Part shown: positions 53,117 to 62,624 of the stretch, one piece after another
Numbering within the stretch: the first letter of the stretch is position 1
How the letters are laid out: every line of letters begins with the position of its first letter
DNA from: Kosmotoga olearia TBF 19.5.1
Lineage (GTDB): Bacteria > Thermotogota > Thermotogae > Petrotogales > Kosmotogaceae
DNA: 64,000 nt
Direction: 5' to 3'
Assembly: GCF_000023325.1 (NCBI RefSeq)
Contig: NC_012785.1
Coordinates: forward strand, 1,674,001-1,738,000
Program-made: the position numbers and the translations under genes
Notes under the pieces: model-generated
What the model was told of the DNA's origin: nothing
Seen by the model: only the letters and a program-made list of their open reading frames with translations
Database searches by the model: none

Positions 53117-53488
53117 ATGTTCCCTATTTTGGGTTTTGTTGCCTATGGTCCCGCTGCTCCTGAGACCACATCGCCAGTTCCGACTGGTGCCACAGGTGGA
53201 TTTGCCGGTATAATTGTGTGGCTGGTAATAATGATTGGTTTGTTTTATTTCATGATTATCCTTCCACAAAAGCGTAGGGACAAGAAATTTAAGGAACTGA
53301 TGTCCAAATTGAAGGTTGGAGACAGGGTAATCACCGTTGGTGGAATCATCGGAAAAGTTACAAACATCAAGGAAAATACCGTAAGGATAAAAACTGGCAA
53401 TGGTTCAGAGATAGACATTGCCAGAAGGTCCGTGACGGCTATTCTCGGGAAAGGAACCCCAACGGACATAGATCCTGGAATTCAGTAA
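53117..53488 (+). CDS. yajC: Preprotein translocase accessory subunit YajC
   Basis: 123 aa. A single membrane helix (VWLVIMIGLFYFMIILPQ) followed by the family's KRRDKKFKELMSKLKVGDRVITVGGIIGKV segment (residues about 53-82). Associates with SecDF. The N-terminal extension before the helix is longer than in E. coli. ATG 53117 follows GGGAGG; ATG 53093 is upstream of that site. Heads the Sec operon. Confidence 0.95.
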   Translation: MFPILGFVAYGPAAPETTSPVPTGATGGFAGIIVWLVIMIGLFYFMIILPQKRRDKKFKELMSKLKVGDRVITVGGIIGKVTNIKENTVRIKTGNGSEIDIARRSVTAILGKGTPTDIDPGIQ

Positions 53489-53535
53489 GAAAGCAGGAGT
53501 AAGGGTTCATAAAAAAGTATTTCTGATATTTCGAA

Positions 53536-53563
53536 AGGGGGTGCTCTGTCCGACTATCGGACA
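53536..53563 (+). promoter_or_regulatory. Distant Shine-Dalgarno plus hairpin in the secD leader
   Basis: AGGGGGTG (53536-53543) is the only strong binding site, but the secD ATG is at 53571. In between, TGTCCGA (53547-53553) and TCGGACA (53557-53563) form a perfect seven-pair hairpin with loop CTA. Folding leaves three bases before and seven after the hairpin, giving normal spacing. The layout parallels that of rny (3047-3089). Confidence 0.55.
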
Positions 53564-53570
53564 AAACAAT

Positions 53571-55076
53571 ATGAGAGCAAACCAAAAACGTCTCATTGTT
53601 GTTGTAATTGTTATTGTTCTCGCGCTTCTTCCCCTGGTTATACCTCGTGGAGAAACGGCTGGAGGTTCTTTTTTGTCGCTAATTACTTCCAACATTCGAT
53701 TGGGTCTTGACATCAAAGGTGGAGCCCTGCTTGAGTATGCTCTGGTAACTGACACTCCTAAAGAAGAGCAAAGCACAATAGCCGATAGAGTTGTGGAAGT
53801 GCTTAGAAAGAGGCTTGATGCTGCCGGGTTCACTGAAGCGACCGTTGAGAAGGTTGTTGCAAGTATTAGCTTTGGCGAAGAGGTGCCTTCTGTTAGGGTG
53901 CGTGTGCAGATACCAGGGATAACCGATATCGAAAAAGCCGAAAAACTCGTTGGGCAAACGGGTAAATTGTACTTTGCTGATGTTCTTGCCATCGAGACGT
54001 CAGATGCAACACCAGGTATGCCTTCTGGAATGGCTTATGAGATAAGCAAACTCAAACTTCAAGGAGTCGAGCCTTTCTGGACCAAAAGCTTTCATTATGG
54101 AAAGATCGAAAACGGTGTTGAAAACAGGATATGGTATTATATAAGTCCTAAAATAAACATCGGTGGAAGATATGTAGAGCTCGATGGAAGTACCATTACT
54201 GATGCGAAGGCACTGGTAAATCCGAGACCACAACCCGGTCAAGGTAAGTTCATGGTTTCTCTGGAGTTCAATAGAGACGGTAGAGATACCTTCAGAGATA
54301 TCACAGCTTCCAAATCGGGACTTCCCGAGAACGATATAAAGAAAAGACTGGCGATTGTTCTAGATGATAAAGTTATCATTGCGCCGATCGTCTCTTCAAC
54401 GATTTCCGATGGAAAGGCAGTTATTGAAGGACTTCAAACGATCGATGAAGCCAGGGAGATCGCCATACTTGTCAGCAGTGGAAACCTGCCAGTTGAGCTT
54501 AAACCTTTCAACAAAAGGGTACTTTCTCCTACTCTGGGTAAGGACATAATAACATCAGCCCTCTGGGCCGGGCTTGCTGGCCTGGTTATCATTATGATTT
54601 ACATGGTGCTTGTCTATGGCTTGATGGGACTCGTTGCTGATGTTGCTTTGCTTTATAACTCGCTCCTTCTCTTCGGAATGCTTGCGTTGACCGGATCGAT
54701 CCTGACGCTTCCTGGTATTGCGGGTATCATCCTTACAATAGGTATGACCGTGGATGGAAACATTCTCATATTTGAGAGAATCAAAGAAGAACTCAGAGTT
54801 GGAAAAACACCTGAAAATGCTGTTGATAGTGCTTTCAACAAGGTGTTCTGGACGATATTTGATGCGAATCTGACCACAATTCTTGCCGGTCTCGTGCTTC
54901 TTTACTTTGGAACGGGAACAGTTAAGGGATTTGCTGTAACGCTCATAATTGGAGTTTTAGGCGCAATGTTTACTAACCTGGTTGCCTCCAGAACAATGCT
55001 CGTTGGAATGGCCGGAAGCATCAATGCTGCACGCTACGTAAAGGCTACCGGCGGTGAAGGGAGCGATAAAAGATGA
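53571..55076 (+). CDS. secD: Protein translocase subunit SecD
   Basis: 501 aa. One N-terminal helix, a large extracytoplasmic P1 domain with DIKGGALLEYAL and GLQTIDEAREIAILVSSGNLPVELKPFNKRVLSPTLG near its end, then five membrane helices with the conserved GIAGIILTIGMTVDGNILIFERIKEEL segment. RND superfamily; uses the ion gradient to help release exported proteins. ATG 53571 (MRANQKRLIVVVI) is the likely start: GTG 53541 overlaps the binding site. Overlaps secF (ATGA). Confidence 0.96.
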   Translation: MRANQKRLIVVVIVIVLALLPLVIPRGETAGGSFLSLITSNIRLGLDIKGGALLEYALVTDTPKEEQSTIADRVVEVLRKRLDAAGFTEATVEKVVASISFGEEVPSVRVRVQIPGITDIEKAEKLVGQTGKLYFADVLAIETSDATPGMPSGMAYEISKLKLQGVEPFWTKSFHYGKIENGVENRIWYYISPKINIGGRYVELDGSTITDAKALVNPRPQPGQGKFMVSLEFNRDGRDTFRDITASKSGLPENDIKKRLAIVLDDKVIIAPIVSSTISDGKAVIEGLQTIDEAREIAILVSSGNLPVELKPFNKRVLSPTLGKDIITSALWAGLAGLVIIMIYMVLVYGLMGLVADVALLYNSLLLFGMLALTGSILTLPGIAGIILTIGMTVDGNILIFERIKEELRVGKTPENAVDSAFNKVFWTIFDANLTTILAGLVLLYFGTGTVKGFAVTLIIGVLGAMFTNLVASRTMLVGMAGSINAARYVKATGGEGSDKR

Positions 55077-55987
55077 GATACAACTTTGATTTTGTTGGTA
55101 AAAGAAAGGGATTCCTTACTCTATCATTGGTGCTTGTAGCATTGACGCTCGTCATGGTGTTCACTAAGGGTTTTAACCTCGGCGTGGATTTCACCGGCGG
55201 TATAGAGATCAGCGTTACAGTTTCAGATTTAGAAATGTCTGTCGGCGAGATGAGAGGACTTTTGAGTTCCGTGAATCCCATCTTTGAATCTGCTCGAATC
55301 ATCAAGCAGAAGCCGTTAACTCAAGAAGGTAGTTCTGATCAGCTTGCCAGGTTCTCTATTGTTGTCAATTCGGAAAATGAGCAGGGGCTCAAAGAGGATA
55401 TCATTAAAGCGCTTACTTCAAAGGGAGTAAAAAGCAGCAATATTCTTTCGGTAAACAGAATCTCAGGGTTCGCTGCTCAGGAGATCAAAGGGTATGCATG
55501 GACAGCGGTTATCGTTGCTGTTGCTCTTATATTGCTTTACATAACAATACGTTTCAGGTTCTCTTTTGGTATTGGTGCAATTATCGCTCTTGTTCACGAT
55601 ATACTCATAACACTCGGTTTCTATAGTATCTTTGGCATAGAAATAAACGCACCTGTGGTTGCCGCACTTCTAACGTTGCTGGGGTATTCTCTTAATGATA
55701 CTATTGTTGTATATGACAGGGTCAGGGAAAATCTCCGTAAGCTTAGAGGGAAAAGCATAGAGGAAATCGTCAACAGGAGCATCAACGAGGTTATCGTTAG
55801 ATCTTTGAATACGTCTTTGACAACGTTCACAGCCGTTCTGATGCTCTTTATATTTTCTGGAGAAGTTCTTAGACCCTTTGCCTTTGGAATCATGGTAGGT
55901 GTTGTAGTCGGTACATATTCTTCGTTGCACATAGCGGCACCGGTTGTCATTACCTGGCTCGGACGCTCGAAAGTAAAGATAAAATAA
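55073..55987 (+). CDS. secF: Protein translocase subunit SecF
   Basis: 304 aa. N-terminal helix, GVDFTGGIEISV (family signature), extracytoplasmic domain, then five helices with HDILITLGFYSIFGIEINAPVVAALLTLLGYSLNDTIVVYDRVRENL (residues about 171-217). Forms SecDF with the product of the overlapping upstream gene. Ends just ahead of the tRNA-Ala promoter. Confidence 0.96.
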   Translation: MRYNFDFVGKRKGFLTLSLVLVALTLVMVFTKGFNLGVDFTGGIEISVTVSDLEMSVGEMRGLLSSVNPIFESARIIKQKPLTQEGSSDQLARFSIVVNSENEQGLKEDIIKALTSKGVKSSNILSVNRISGFAAQEIKGYAWTAVIVAVALILLYITIRFRFSFGIGAIIALVHDILITLGFYSIFGIEINAPVVAALLTLLGYSLNDTIVVYDRVRENLRKLRGKSIEEIVNRSINEVIVRSLNTSLTTFTAVLMLFIFSGEVLRPFAFGIMVGVVVGTYSSLHIAAPVVITWLGRSKVKIK

Positions 55988-55999
55988 GGGTAAAGGCTA

Positions 56000-56028
56000 T
56001 TGAAATTATAATTGGTGTAGTGTATAAT
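56000..56028 (+). promoter_or_regulatory. Promoter of tRNA-Ala
   Basis: TTGAAA (56000-56005), 17 bases, TATAAT (56023-56028). Expected start near 56035, six bases before the tRNA. Confidence 0.85.
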
Positions 56029-56040
56029 CTTTGACGAAGT

Positions 56041-56116
56041 GGGGTCGTAGCGCAGCTGGGAGCGCGTCACAATGGCATTGTGAAGGCCGAGGGTTCGAAT
56101 CCCTTCGACTCCACCA
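56041..56116 (+). tRNA. tRNA-Ala (anticodon GGC)
   Basis: 76 nt with encoded CCA. Acceptor arms GGGGTCG and CGACTCC (with one G-U pair), discriminator A, CCA at 56114-56116. The anticodon stem TCACA/TGTGA holds the loop ATGGCAT, giving anticodon GGC for GCC/GCU codons. T arm GAGGG TTCGAAT CCCTT is regular. Confidence 0.95.
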
Positions 56117-56117
56117 G

Positions 56118-56142
56118 CGGGGAACCTGGTTCCCCGTTTTTT
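56118..56142 (+). terminator. Intrinsic terminator after tRNA-Ala
   Basis: CGGGGAA and TTCCCCG form the stem, with loop CCTGG, followed by TTTTTT. Confidence 0.88.
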
Positions 56143-56163
56143 CTTAATTTAAGGTGATTCTAT

Positions 56164-57090
56164 ATGAAAAGACAACTGTTTCTGTTCATCTTCATACTTT
56201 TTTTGGTTTCAATCACTAACGCAACATGGCGGGTTGTATCCACAGAAAATAGTGATGTACCTTACGAATTGGTGAAGCTTATTGATACGGCCGAAAGCAC
56301 AGTTCTTTTGGTAGCTTATTCCCTTGATCTTGACAGGATAATCGAATCATTGAATGATGCAGTTGAGCGAGGCGTTTTTGTTGAGGCAATTGTTGACGAT
56401 TCTTCTGTTACGAGGACACTGTCAAAAAAACCTAAATTCAAATTACTCACTGACAGTTCTTCAGCGTTGATTCACGCTAAGTTTTTACTGGTAGACAACA
56501 GTTTTCTTGTTTTTGGAACCGGGAACTTCTCTCAATCTGGACTGGTTGATGATTCCAATGTGTTCATAATAACTGATAATGAGGAGATTGTACAAGCGTT
56601 CACTGAAATATATTCGGCGGTCATTTCTGGAAATAATTATTTCGATGTTTTCCAAAGTATTGAAATTTATCTTACCCCTGCACCGGAATCCAAGAAGCGG
56701 GTTATTGAAGAGCTTACAAATGCAAAAGACGAGATTCTCTTTTTATCTTATGCTTTTACAGATCCCGAGATCCTCAGCGTTTTAAAACTCAAAAGCGCTC
56801 AGGGGATCGAGGTGAAAGGGGTTATTGATTCCTGGAACAAAAATTCTTCACCCGTCTTCAAATGGGTAACAACGGGAATGCGGGTGAGAGTCAACCCCAA
56901 CGAGTGGAGGGTTCACGATAAGATAATAATTATCGATAGAAAAACCGCGATTTTTGGTTCCGCCAATCTCACTTTAAGTGCCTGGGAAAGAAATCGAGAA
57001 ATCATTGTTATAATTGAATTGAAAGAGATTGTAGACAGGCTTATAAATCATTTTAACTACATCTGGGAGGTTTGTTCAAATGATAGTTAG
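56164..57090 (+). CDS. Exported phospholipase D-like protein
   Basis: 308 aa. Signal peptide (MKRQLFLFIFILFLVSITNATW). Two HKD half-sites: HAKFLLVDNSFLVFGTGNFS (about residues 104-123) and HDKIIIIDRKTAIFGSANLT (about 254-273), each with H-x-K-x4-D and the trailing GS/TxN element. A single chain with two HKD motifs can form one active site; relatives include Nuc-type endonucleases and phospholipases. The substrate is unknown. Overlaps nadE by 11 bases. Confidence 0.85.
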   Translation: MKRQLFLFIFILFLVSITNATWRVVSTENSDVPYELVKLIDTAESTVLLVAYSLDLDRIIESLNDAVERGVFVEAIVDDSSVTRTLSKKPKFKLLTDSSSALIHAKFLLVDNSFLVFGTGNFSQSGLVDDSNVFIITDNEEIVQAFTEIYSAVISGNNYFDVFQSIEIYLTPAPESKKRVIEELTNAKDEILFLSYAFTDPEILSVLKLKSAQGIEVKGVIDSWNKNSSPVFKWVTTGMRVRVNPNEWRVHDKIIIIDRKTAIFGSANLTLSAWERNREIIVIIELKEIVDRLINHFNYIWEVCSNDS

Positions 57091-58816
57091 ACTTGGACTC
57101 GCACAGATCAACACCACAGTTGGGGATTTGAAAGGTAATGTAACGAAGATAAATGAATACATAGATCTTGCAGAGAAAAAAGGAGTTAGCATTCTTGTTT
57201 TTCCGGAATTGGCGATTACTGGTTATCCCCCAGAGGATCTCGTTCTGCGCACGGGGTTCATAAAAGATAATCTTTCAGCTCTTGAAAAGGTCAGAGAATA
57301 TACAATAGATAAGGAACTTCTTGTGATTTTAGGATTCGTTGATTTTGACTTTGAGATATACAACGCCGCTGCGGTTCTTCATAACGGAGAAAAAGTCGCT
57401 GTTTATCGCAAAATGCATCTCCCAAATTATTCAGTTTTTGACGAAAAGCGATATTTTTCGGCCGGAAAAAAGGCTTTAATTCTGAGAAACAAAAACCTCC
57501 GCATTGGCGTGAACATCTGTGAGGATCTCTGGGTCCCTTCAGGGCCAATAAATGAACAAACGATATTCGGGGCAAACCTCATAATAAACCTTTCCGCTTC
57601 TCCGTTCACTGCCGGAAAGTCAAGAAAACGTTTGGAATTATTATCTACACGCGCTTCAGAATACTCCTGTGCAATCGCTTATTGCAACCTCGTTGGAGGC
57701 CAGGACGAGCTTGTTTTCGATGGATTGAGCGCGGTTGTTCTGCCAGACGGAAGGAGCTTCATAGCACGAGGGTTTGAGGAGGAACTGTTCATTACGGATC
57801 TGGACCTCGATATCGCAACTCGATACAATCTTTATGAAGGAAAGCGGAAAAGCTTCAAAGCGAATGCTGAACTGGAAGAAAAGGAAATAAGCTTCACACT
57901 TCGTGATAACATCGAGTTTTTGACTTCTCACAGGATAGCGGAAGGCATAGAGGAAATTTTCAATGCGCTTGTCCTTGGTTTGAGAGACTACGTAAAGAAA
58001 AATGGTTTTAGTACCGTGACCCTCGGTCTCAGTGGTGGTATGGATTCTTCTCTTGCAGCTTGTATAGCCGTTGAGGCACTCGGAAGGGAAAACGTTGTTG
58101 GTGTGTTGATGCCTTCAGAGTACACCTCCAACACGAGCATTGAAGATGCCAAAATGCTTGCAAAGAATCTCGGGATAAAAACCCTGACCGTTCCTATAAC
58201 TGCGATTTATCATTCATATCTTGGAACGCTTTCTGATGCTTTTAAAGGAAGAGAACAGGATGTAACGGAAGAAAATATACAGGCACGAATAAGAGGCAAC
58301 ATCCTTATGGCACTTTCTAACAAATTCGGCTGGCTTGTTCTGGCAACCGGCAACAAGAGCGAACTGGCTACGGGGTATGCCACCCTTTATGGCGATATGG
58401 CTGGAGGCTTTGCCGTCCTTAAAGACGTATACAAAACGGACGTTTATAGATTGGCAGATTATTTCAACCGTACTAAGAAAACCGAGATAATCCCCAGAAG
58501 AGTTTTTGAAAAACCGCCTTCGGCTGAACTCCGGCCAAACCAGACAGATCAGGACACACTTCCTCCATACGAAACACTGGATAAAATCCTGAAACTTTTT
58601 ATAGAGGAAGGGCTTTCAGCCAATGAAATACTCGAACATGGTTTCGATAATAATACTGTGAACTTCACGCTAAAGCTGCTTAAGAAAAATGAATATAAGC
58701 GAAGGCAGGGGGCACCTGGAATAAAAATTTCAAGGAGGGCCTTTGGAAAAGATTGGCGAATGCCGATAACTAACGATTATAATACAACATTTATGGATGG
58801 TGAAAACGGTGATTAA
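57080..58816 (+). CDS. nadE: Glutamine-dependent NAD+ synthetase
   Basis: 578 aa. N-terminal nitrilase-type glutaminase domain (VFPELAITGYPPEDLVLR with catalytic Glu; MHLPNYSVFDEKRYF with Lys; GVNICEDLWVPSGP with Cys), then an NAD synthetase ATP-pyrophosphatase domain with SGGMDSSLAACIAVEALG and ATGNKSELATGYATLYGDMAGGFAVLKDVYKT (about residues 430-461). Converts deamido-NAD to NAD with glutamine. Length and order normal. ATG 57080 follows GGGAGG. Confidence 0.96.
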   Translation: MIVRLGLAQINTTVGDLKGNVTKINEYIDLAEKKGVSILVFPELAITGYPPEDLVLRTGFIKDNLSALEKVREYTIDKELLVILGFVDFDFEIYNAAAVLHNGEKVAVYRKMHLPNYSVFDEKRYFSAGKKALILRNKNLRIGVNICEDLWVPSGPINEQTIFGANLIINLSASPFTAGKSRKRLELLSTRASEYSCAIAYCNLVGGQDELVFDGLSAVVLPDGRSFIARGFEEELFITDLDLDIATRYNLYEGKRKSFKANAELEEKEISFTLRDNIEFLTSHRIAEGIEEIFNALVLGLRDYVKKNGFSTVTLGLSGGMDSSLAACIAVEALGRENVVGVLMPSEYTSNTSIEDAKMLAKNLGIKTLTVPITAIYHSYLGTLSDAFKGREQDVTEENIQARIRGNILMALSNKFGWLVLATGNKSELATGYATLYGDMAGGFAVLKDVYKTDVYRLADYFNRTKKTEIIPRRVFEKPPSAELRPNQTDQDTLPPYETLDKILKLFIEEGLSANEILEHGFDNNTVNFTLKLLKKNEYKRRQGAPGIKISRRAFGKDWRMPITNDYNTTFMDGENGD

Positions 58817-59606
58817 TGGTGTCGTTATCGATATAGATGGAACTTTTATAGACAGCGAAGAGAAGATCCCGATAGAAAACCTTGAAGTTTTCAGAGAACT
58901 TGAGGCTAAAGGCTTACGAGTGATATTTGCCAGTGGTAGGATGCTTACTTCTGTGAAGAATTTTATATCGAAAATCTCTGATAAGGCTTATCCCATAATC
59001 GCGTATAACGGTGCTGTTGTGTATGTGAATGGTGAGAATATCTTTAATCAGGTACTCTTACAGGATACTGCTGTAAGGATCGTTGAGCGTGCCTTGAGTA
59101 ACAATATGTATATTCAAGCATATGTTGACGACAGGTTAGTTGTTCCAAAAGACTGTGAAGAAGCTCGATCCTATGCTTCACATTCTGGTGTTGATTTTAT
59201 GGTTGTTGAAGATTTGACAAATTATCTTTCTAAACACCCGACCATTAAACTTTTGATGATAGCTCCTTCAGAGCAAATTGATAACCTCAGATTGGAGTTC
59301 AGCGAAATTTTTCCTGAAGTCGATTTTGTAAGGTCTTTCAGTACATATCTTGATATTGTTCCCAAAGGGGTCTCGAAGGGGAAAGCCCTGGAGATTCTTT
59401 GCAAACACCTGGAGATCGATATCGGAAAATTAATAGCTTTTGGGGACAATGATAACGACATTTCGCTTTTTGAACGTTGTGGATTCTCTATTGCTATGGC
59501 AAATGCCACTCAAAGAGCAAAAAAGGCTGCCGATGTCATTGCACCTTCGAACGATGAAGCTGGATTTGCGAGAGTCATGAAAAAGCTTCTAACACTGTGC
59601 GATTAG
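58797..59606 (+). CDS. HAD-superfamily phosphatase, Cof type
   Basis: 269 aa. HAD motif I VIDIDGTFIDS, motif II FASGR, motif III lysine in SKGKALEILCKHL, motif IV FGDNDNDISLFE. The cap is of class IIB (Cof/YbiV group), which act on sugar phosphates, pyridoxal phosphate or flavin phosphates. The substrate is not deducible. Overlaps nadE by 20 bases and meets the convergent gene at 59603, sharing four bases. Confidence 0.88.
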   Translation: MVKTVINGVVIDIDGTFIDSEEKIPIENLEVFRELEAKGLRVIFASGRMLTSVKNFISKISDKAYPIIAYNGAVVYVNGENIFNQVLLQDTAVRIVERALSNNMYIQAYVDDRLVVPKDCEEARSYASHSGVDFMVVEDLTNYLSKHPTIKLLMIAPSEQIDNLRLEFSEIFPEVDFVRSFSTYLDIVPKGVSKGKALEILCKHLEIDIGKLIAFGDNDNDISLFERCGFSIAMANATQRAKKAADVIAPSNDEAGFARVMKKLLTLCD

Positions 59607-60838
59607 AGTTTCTGGAGGATTTCCAGAACTTTGTGGCTTTTTCTGGCGAGAGAAAGATGTTTTGTAAGTGCTTTGAGATAGTATTCTTCGGCCCATGCCG
59701 GAGCGGTCTTCATTTCTTCCAGCACCGAAGATAAGAATTTTAAATCATGACCTCCTGATACGGTAGCGTCTATCGACAAAATCTCCTTGACGAGTTCATC
59801 TTTACTTGTAACTTCGTAATTTTGCTGGTCGTTACCCATCCCACAGCGTTCGTTTAGAACCCTCTCACAATACAATCCTTGAACGAAAAGGGCCTGTAGT
59901 GAACGTAGGTTTCTGTGTCTCTGGAAGTATTGCTCACTTGCGTGTAGATAATTGAAGAGATGGATGAAATAAAAGGTCGAATCAATACGCCTTTCAATCA
60001 TGAACCTGAGCGCCGATAACGCCAGGGATTTTCTTACGGAGTCCGGGCTATATCCAGCATTCAAAGCCTTTTCCATTGTGGTTATTATTCCTCTGTTGTG
60101 ATACAGTCCGTCGTAGATCAATTCAAACACGTCATCGTCAAACCTCATGGCATTTCCACACCATTTGTCGCTTAACGTGTAGTTCGCGGTTAACTCATCA
60201 TAAAGGGGAAGAATGACCGGTTGTGAAGAAAGGTATCTAACCATCCAGTCGTAGAAATAGTCAGCATTTTTCGGGCACTTTATCACGAGTTTATAGGCTT
60301 TCTCAACAGCTATAGCTTTATGGCCGAGATTTCTCATTTGCCTTCGGGTTGTTTCTTCCACTTCGATTATTCCAAAGAAAAAGAGGAGATCTTCGAGTTC
60401 CGGTTTTAATGCGATTGCCTCTCCCTGAAGTTTTTTGAAAAGCGCTACGGCTTCCGGGGTCTGGCCATAAAACAAAGCCCTTCCAAATTCTTCGAGTTCG
60501 CCGTCGGCACTGGTTGATTTTTCAGGTTTTGTGTATTCCCATAGATATCGCTCTCGTATATTGTAAATCGCCTGAGACAGAGCAAGGAAAAGATGTTCCG
60601 GATAATGTTCTCCTATCTCGAAAGAAGCGGAAAGAACCAGAAGAGCATGGTTTGTGGGTATCGATTTCAGATTGCTCCCTTCTCTGTCCCACTCCACATA
60701 ACTCTTTTTCCAGATCCTGAATTTCATTTCCCTTACGAGAAAATCCACCAGACTCTCGAGTTTTTCTTTTTCTACCGCACGCTTTATTTTTTTGAATAGC
60801 AGGAGCTCATCCATGTTCTTTAGCTGTTCCTGTCTCAT
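59603..60838 (-). CDS. Helical protein of unknown function
   Basis: 411 aa; I do not recognise it. Almost all alpha-helical by appearance, no signal peptide or membrane segment. Notable are several histidines in a helical setting: ALNAGYSPDSVRKS, FYFIHLFNYLHASEQYFQRHR. ATG 60838 follows GGAGGG; it overlaps the end of the multi-PAS gene by 32 bases, so the two are co-translated and probably act together. It converges with the HAD gene. Confidence 0.75.
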   Translation of the reverse strand: MRQEQLKNMDELLLFKKIKRAVEKEKLESLVDFLVREMKFRIWKKSYVEWDREGSNLKSIPTNHALLVLSASFEIGEHYPEHLFLALSQAIYNIRERYLWEYTKPEKSTSADGELEEFGRALFYGQTPEAVALFKKLQGEAIALKPELEDLLFFFGIIEVEETTRRQMRNLGHKAIAVEKAYKLVIKCPKNADYFYDWMVRYLSSQPVILPLYDELTANYTLSDKWCGNAMRFDDDVFELIYDGLYHNRGIITTMEKALNAGYSPDSVRKSLALSALRFMIERRIDSTFYFIHLFNYLHASEQYFQRHRNLRSLQALFVQGLYCERVLNERCGMGNDQQNYEVTSKDELVKEILSIDATVSGGHDLKFLSSVLEEMKTAPAWAEEYYLKALTKHLSLARKSHKVLEILQKL

Positions 60839-62624
60839 AGTTTCCCTCCGAATCCTCTTTTTCTTTTCTTTTTAGAGGAATAATAATAACATCAGCCATA
60901 AAATATCCTTCCTCATTTTTAAGACGGACGATGATTGTATCGACTGAGTACGATTTTTTGCCTCCGAATAAATGAATAAGCCGGCCTTTCCAGAAGCCAT
61001 TGCTAGAGATTTCCTTCTTTACAAGATTTCTTTCTTTCAAAGTTATCTTCACGAAATTGGGTACTAATTTTTTTCCATGAACCTCGGATAAATCCGTGAA
61101 TCCATTGTGTTTGAGCCACTGGTTGTTAGCGTAAATAATACGACCTTCAAGATCCACAGCAACCAGCATTTGTTGCATATGATACAGCAAGTCAGATTTC
61201 CTTAGGAGTTCGCCAAGTAATTTGTTCAGATGTTCGTTTGTTCTTATGGCGAAAACAACCGCAATTTCTTCTCCTTGAACATTTTTAACTATTTGTGAGG
61301 AATATTCAATGAGTATTTTTGTGCCCTTTTCGTCGACCACTTCCAGTAGTTCGTTATCGGTAATTTCTTTCTTTTTCCACACAAGCGTTATGAAGTTTTT
61401 CAAAAGTTTGGGTTTTATGTCTTCTGCCTGTAATCCATAAACGCTGTCGAACTCCACCTTAAAGAACCTTTCGGCGGCTTCGTTCATGTATATAAGTCTA
61501 CCATTAATATCTAAAGCAAAAGCAACCTCTCTCACATTCTTCAGAATCAGTGAATGCAGTTCCAGTTTTTCTTGAAGCTTTCTTCTTTCTGTTACATCCA
61601 TTGCGACTACAAGCTCAAGTTTCCCCAGCTCAGTTTCGATTAGAGTCCTTTTGGTACTCGTAATGAAGAGACTGCCATTCCTTTTTATCCGCCATTCATC
61701 GCCTTCCCATCGTTTGTTTTTTCTAAGGATGTTCTTTTGTTCTTCAAGCTCTTTCTCAGTAAATTTTAAATACAATCTTTCAGGGGTGCCTAACATTTCT
61801 TCGAGTTCGTATCCGTGGGATTTCGCCGCGAATTGGTTGAGATAAACGATTTTTCCTTCTTTATCAAGCGCCATGGCTATTTCTTCGGCATTGTCCAGAA
61901 AATTCCACTGAAAGGCGATTTCTTCGCGATTCCTTTTTTCCTGGGTTATATCCATAAATGTGAATTGTGAGACAACCTCTGCGCCATAGACCATTTCTGA
62001 AGTGTTGCACCTAACATAGCGTATATCGCCTAAAGAGGTCTTCAGGGTAGTTTCCAAACATTTGATGCTTCCGGAATTGAGTTTTTTTATTGTTTTGACA
62101 TTGGTTGTTAATTCATCAAAGACCATTCTGGAGAGCTCGTCTTCAGAATATCCAAGGATATTCTGGGCGACACGGTTAGAAAAAATAATCCTATGATCTC
62201 TCTTTCTTATCACAAGGATACCACAGCCCATACTGTTAACGAGATTAAAATACTTTTCTTTCTCGAATTTCAGCCTCCTTTCAAGACCTTGTTTCTCAAG
62301 CATGAAGAAAACAACACTGCTGAGATAATGTAAATAACCGGGACCTTTGATCAGGTATTCAAAAGTCTTTAAATTGTATTTTTTTACCTTTTCGATATCT
62401 GAAAGCAAGAACAAATAAGGTACATTGCCTTCACGGCACTTTTGGAGGATTTCCGTGTTTAAAAAGTCAAACACGAGAAGGTCTGAATATTTCCATAGGT
62501 CATCGTTAATCTCTTCGATATATCTAACATCAAAGCTATCCGGGAAGGCTTCCAGGAGCCTTTTTGCATCTTTCTGACTTTTGCCTACGAGTATAATTCG
62601 GGAACCATATGTAACCTCTAACAA
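60807..62624 (-). CDS. Multi-PAS sensor protein without an output domain
   Basis: 605 aa. An N-terminal receiver-like region (IILVGKSQKDAKRLLEAFP; LLVFDFLN), then four PAS domains: about 120-230 (GILVIRKRDHRIIFSNRVAQN), 240-350 (AMALDKEGKIVYLNQFAAK), 360-475 (AFALDINGRLIYMNEAAER), and 480-590 (MLVAVDLEGRIIYANNQWL). Linkers read VTERRKLQEKLELHS. There is no histidine kinase, GGDEF, HD-GYP or DNA-binding domain, so it likely works through a partner, possibly the overlapping helical protein. Start probably TTG or ATG at 62624, with GAGGTGATAC upstream. Confidence 0.85.
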   Translation of the reverse strand: MLEVTYGSRIILVGKSQKDAKRLLEAFPDSFDVRYIEEINDDLWKYSDLLVFDFLNTEILQKCREGNVPYLFLLSDIEKVKKYNLKTFEYLIKGPGYLHYLSSVVFFMLEKQGLERRLKFEKEKYFNLVNSMGCGILVIRKRDHRIIFSNRVAQNILGYSEDELSRMVFDELTTNVKTIKKLNSGSIKCLETTLKTSLGDIRYVRCNTSEMVYGAEVVSQFTFMDITQEKRNREEIAFQWNFLDNAEEIAMALDKEGKIVYLNQFAAKSHGYELEEMLGTPERLYLKFTEKELEEQKNILRKNKRWEGDEWRIKRNGSLFITSTKRTLIETELGKLELVVAMDVTERRKLQEKLELHSLILKNVREVAFALDINGRLIYMNEAAERFFKVEFDSVYGLQAEDIKPKLLKNFITLVWKKKEITDNELLEVVDEKGTKILIEYSSQIVKNVQGEEIAVVFAIRTNEHLNKLLGELLRKSDLLYHMQQMLVAVDLEGRIIYANNQWLKHNGFTDLSEVHGKKLVPNFVKITLKERNLVKKEISSNGFWKGRLIHLFGGKKSYSVDTIIVRLKNEEGYFMADVIIIPLKRKEKEDSEGNYETGTAKEHG

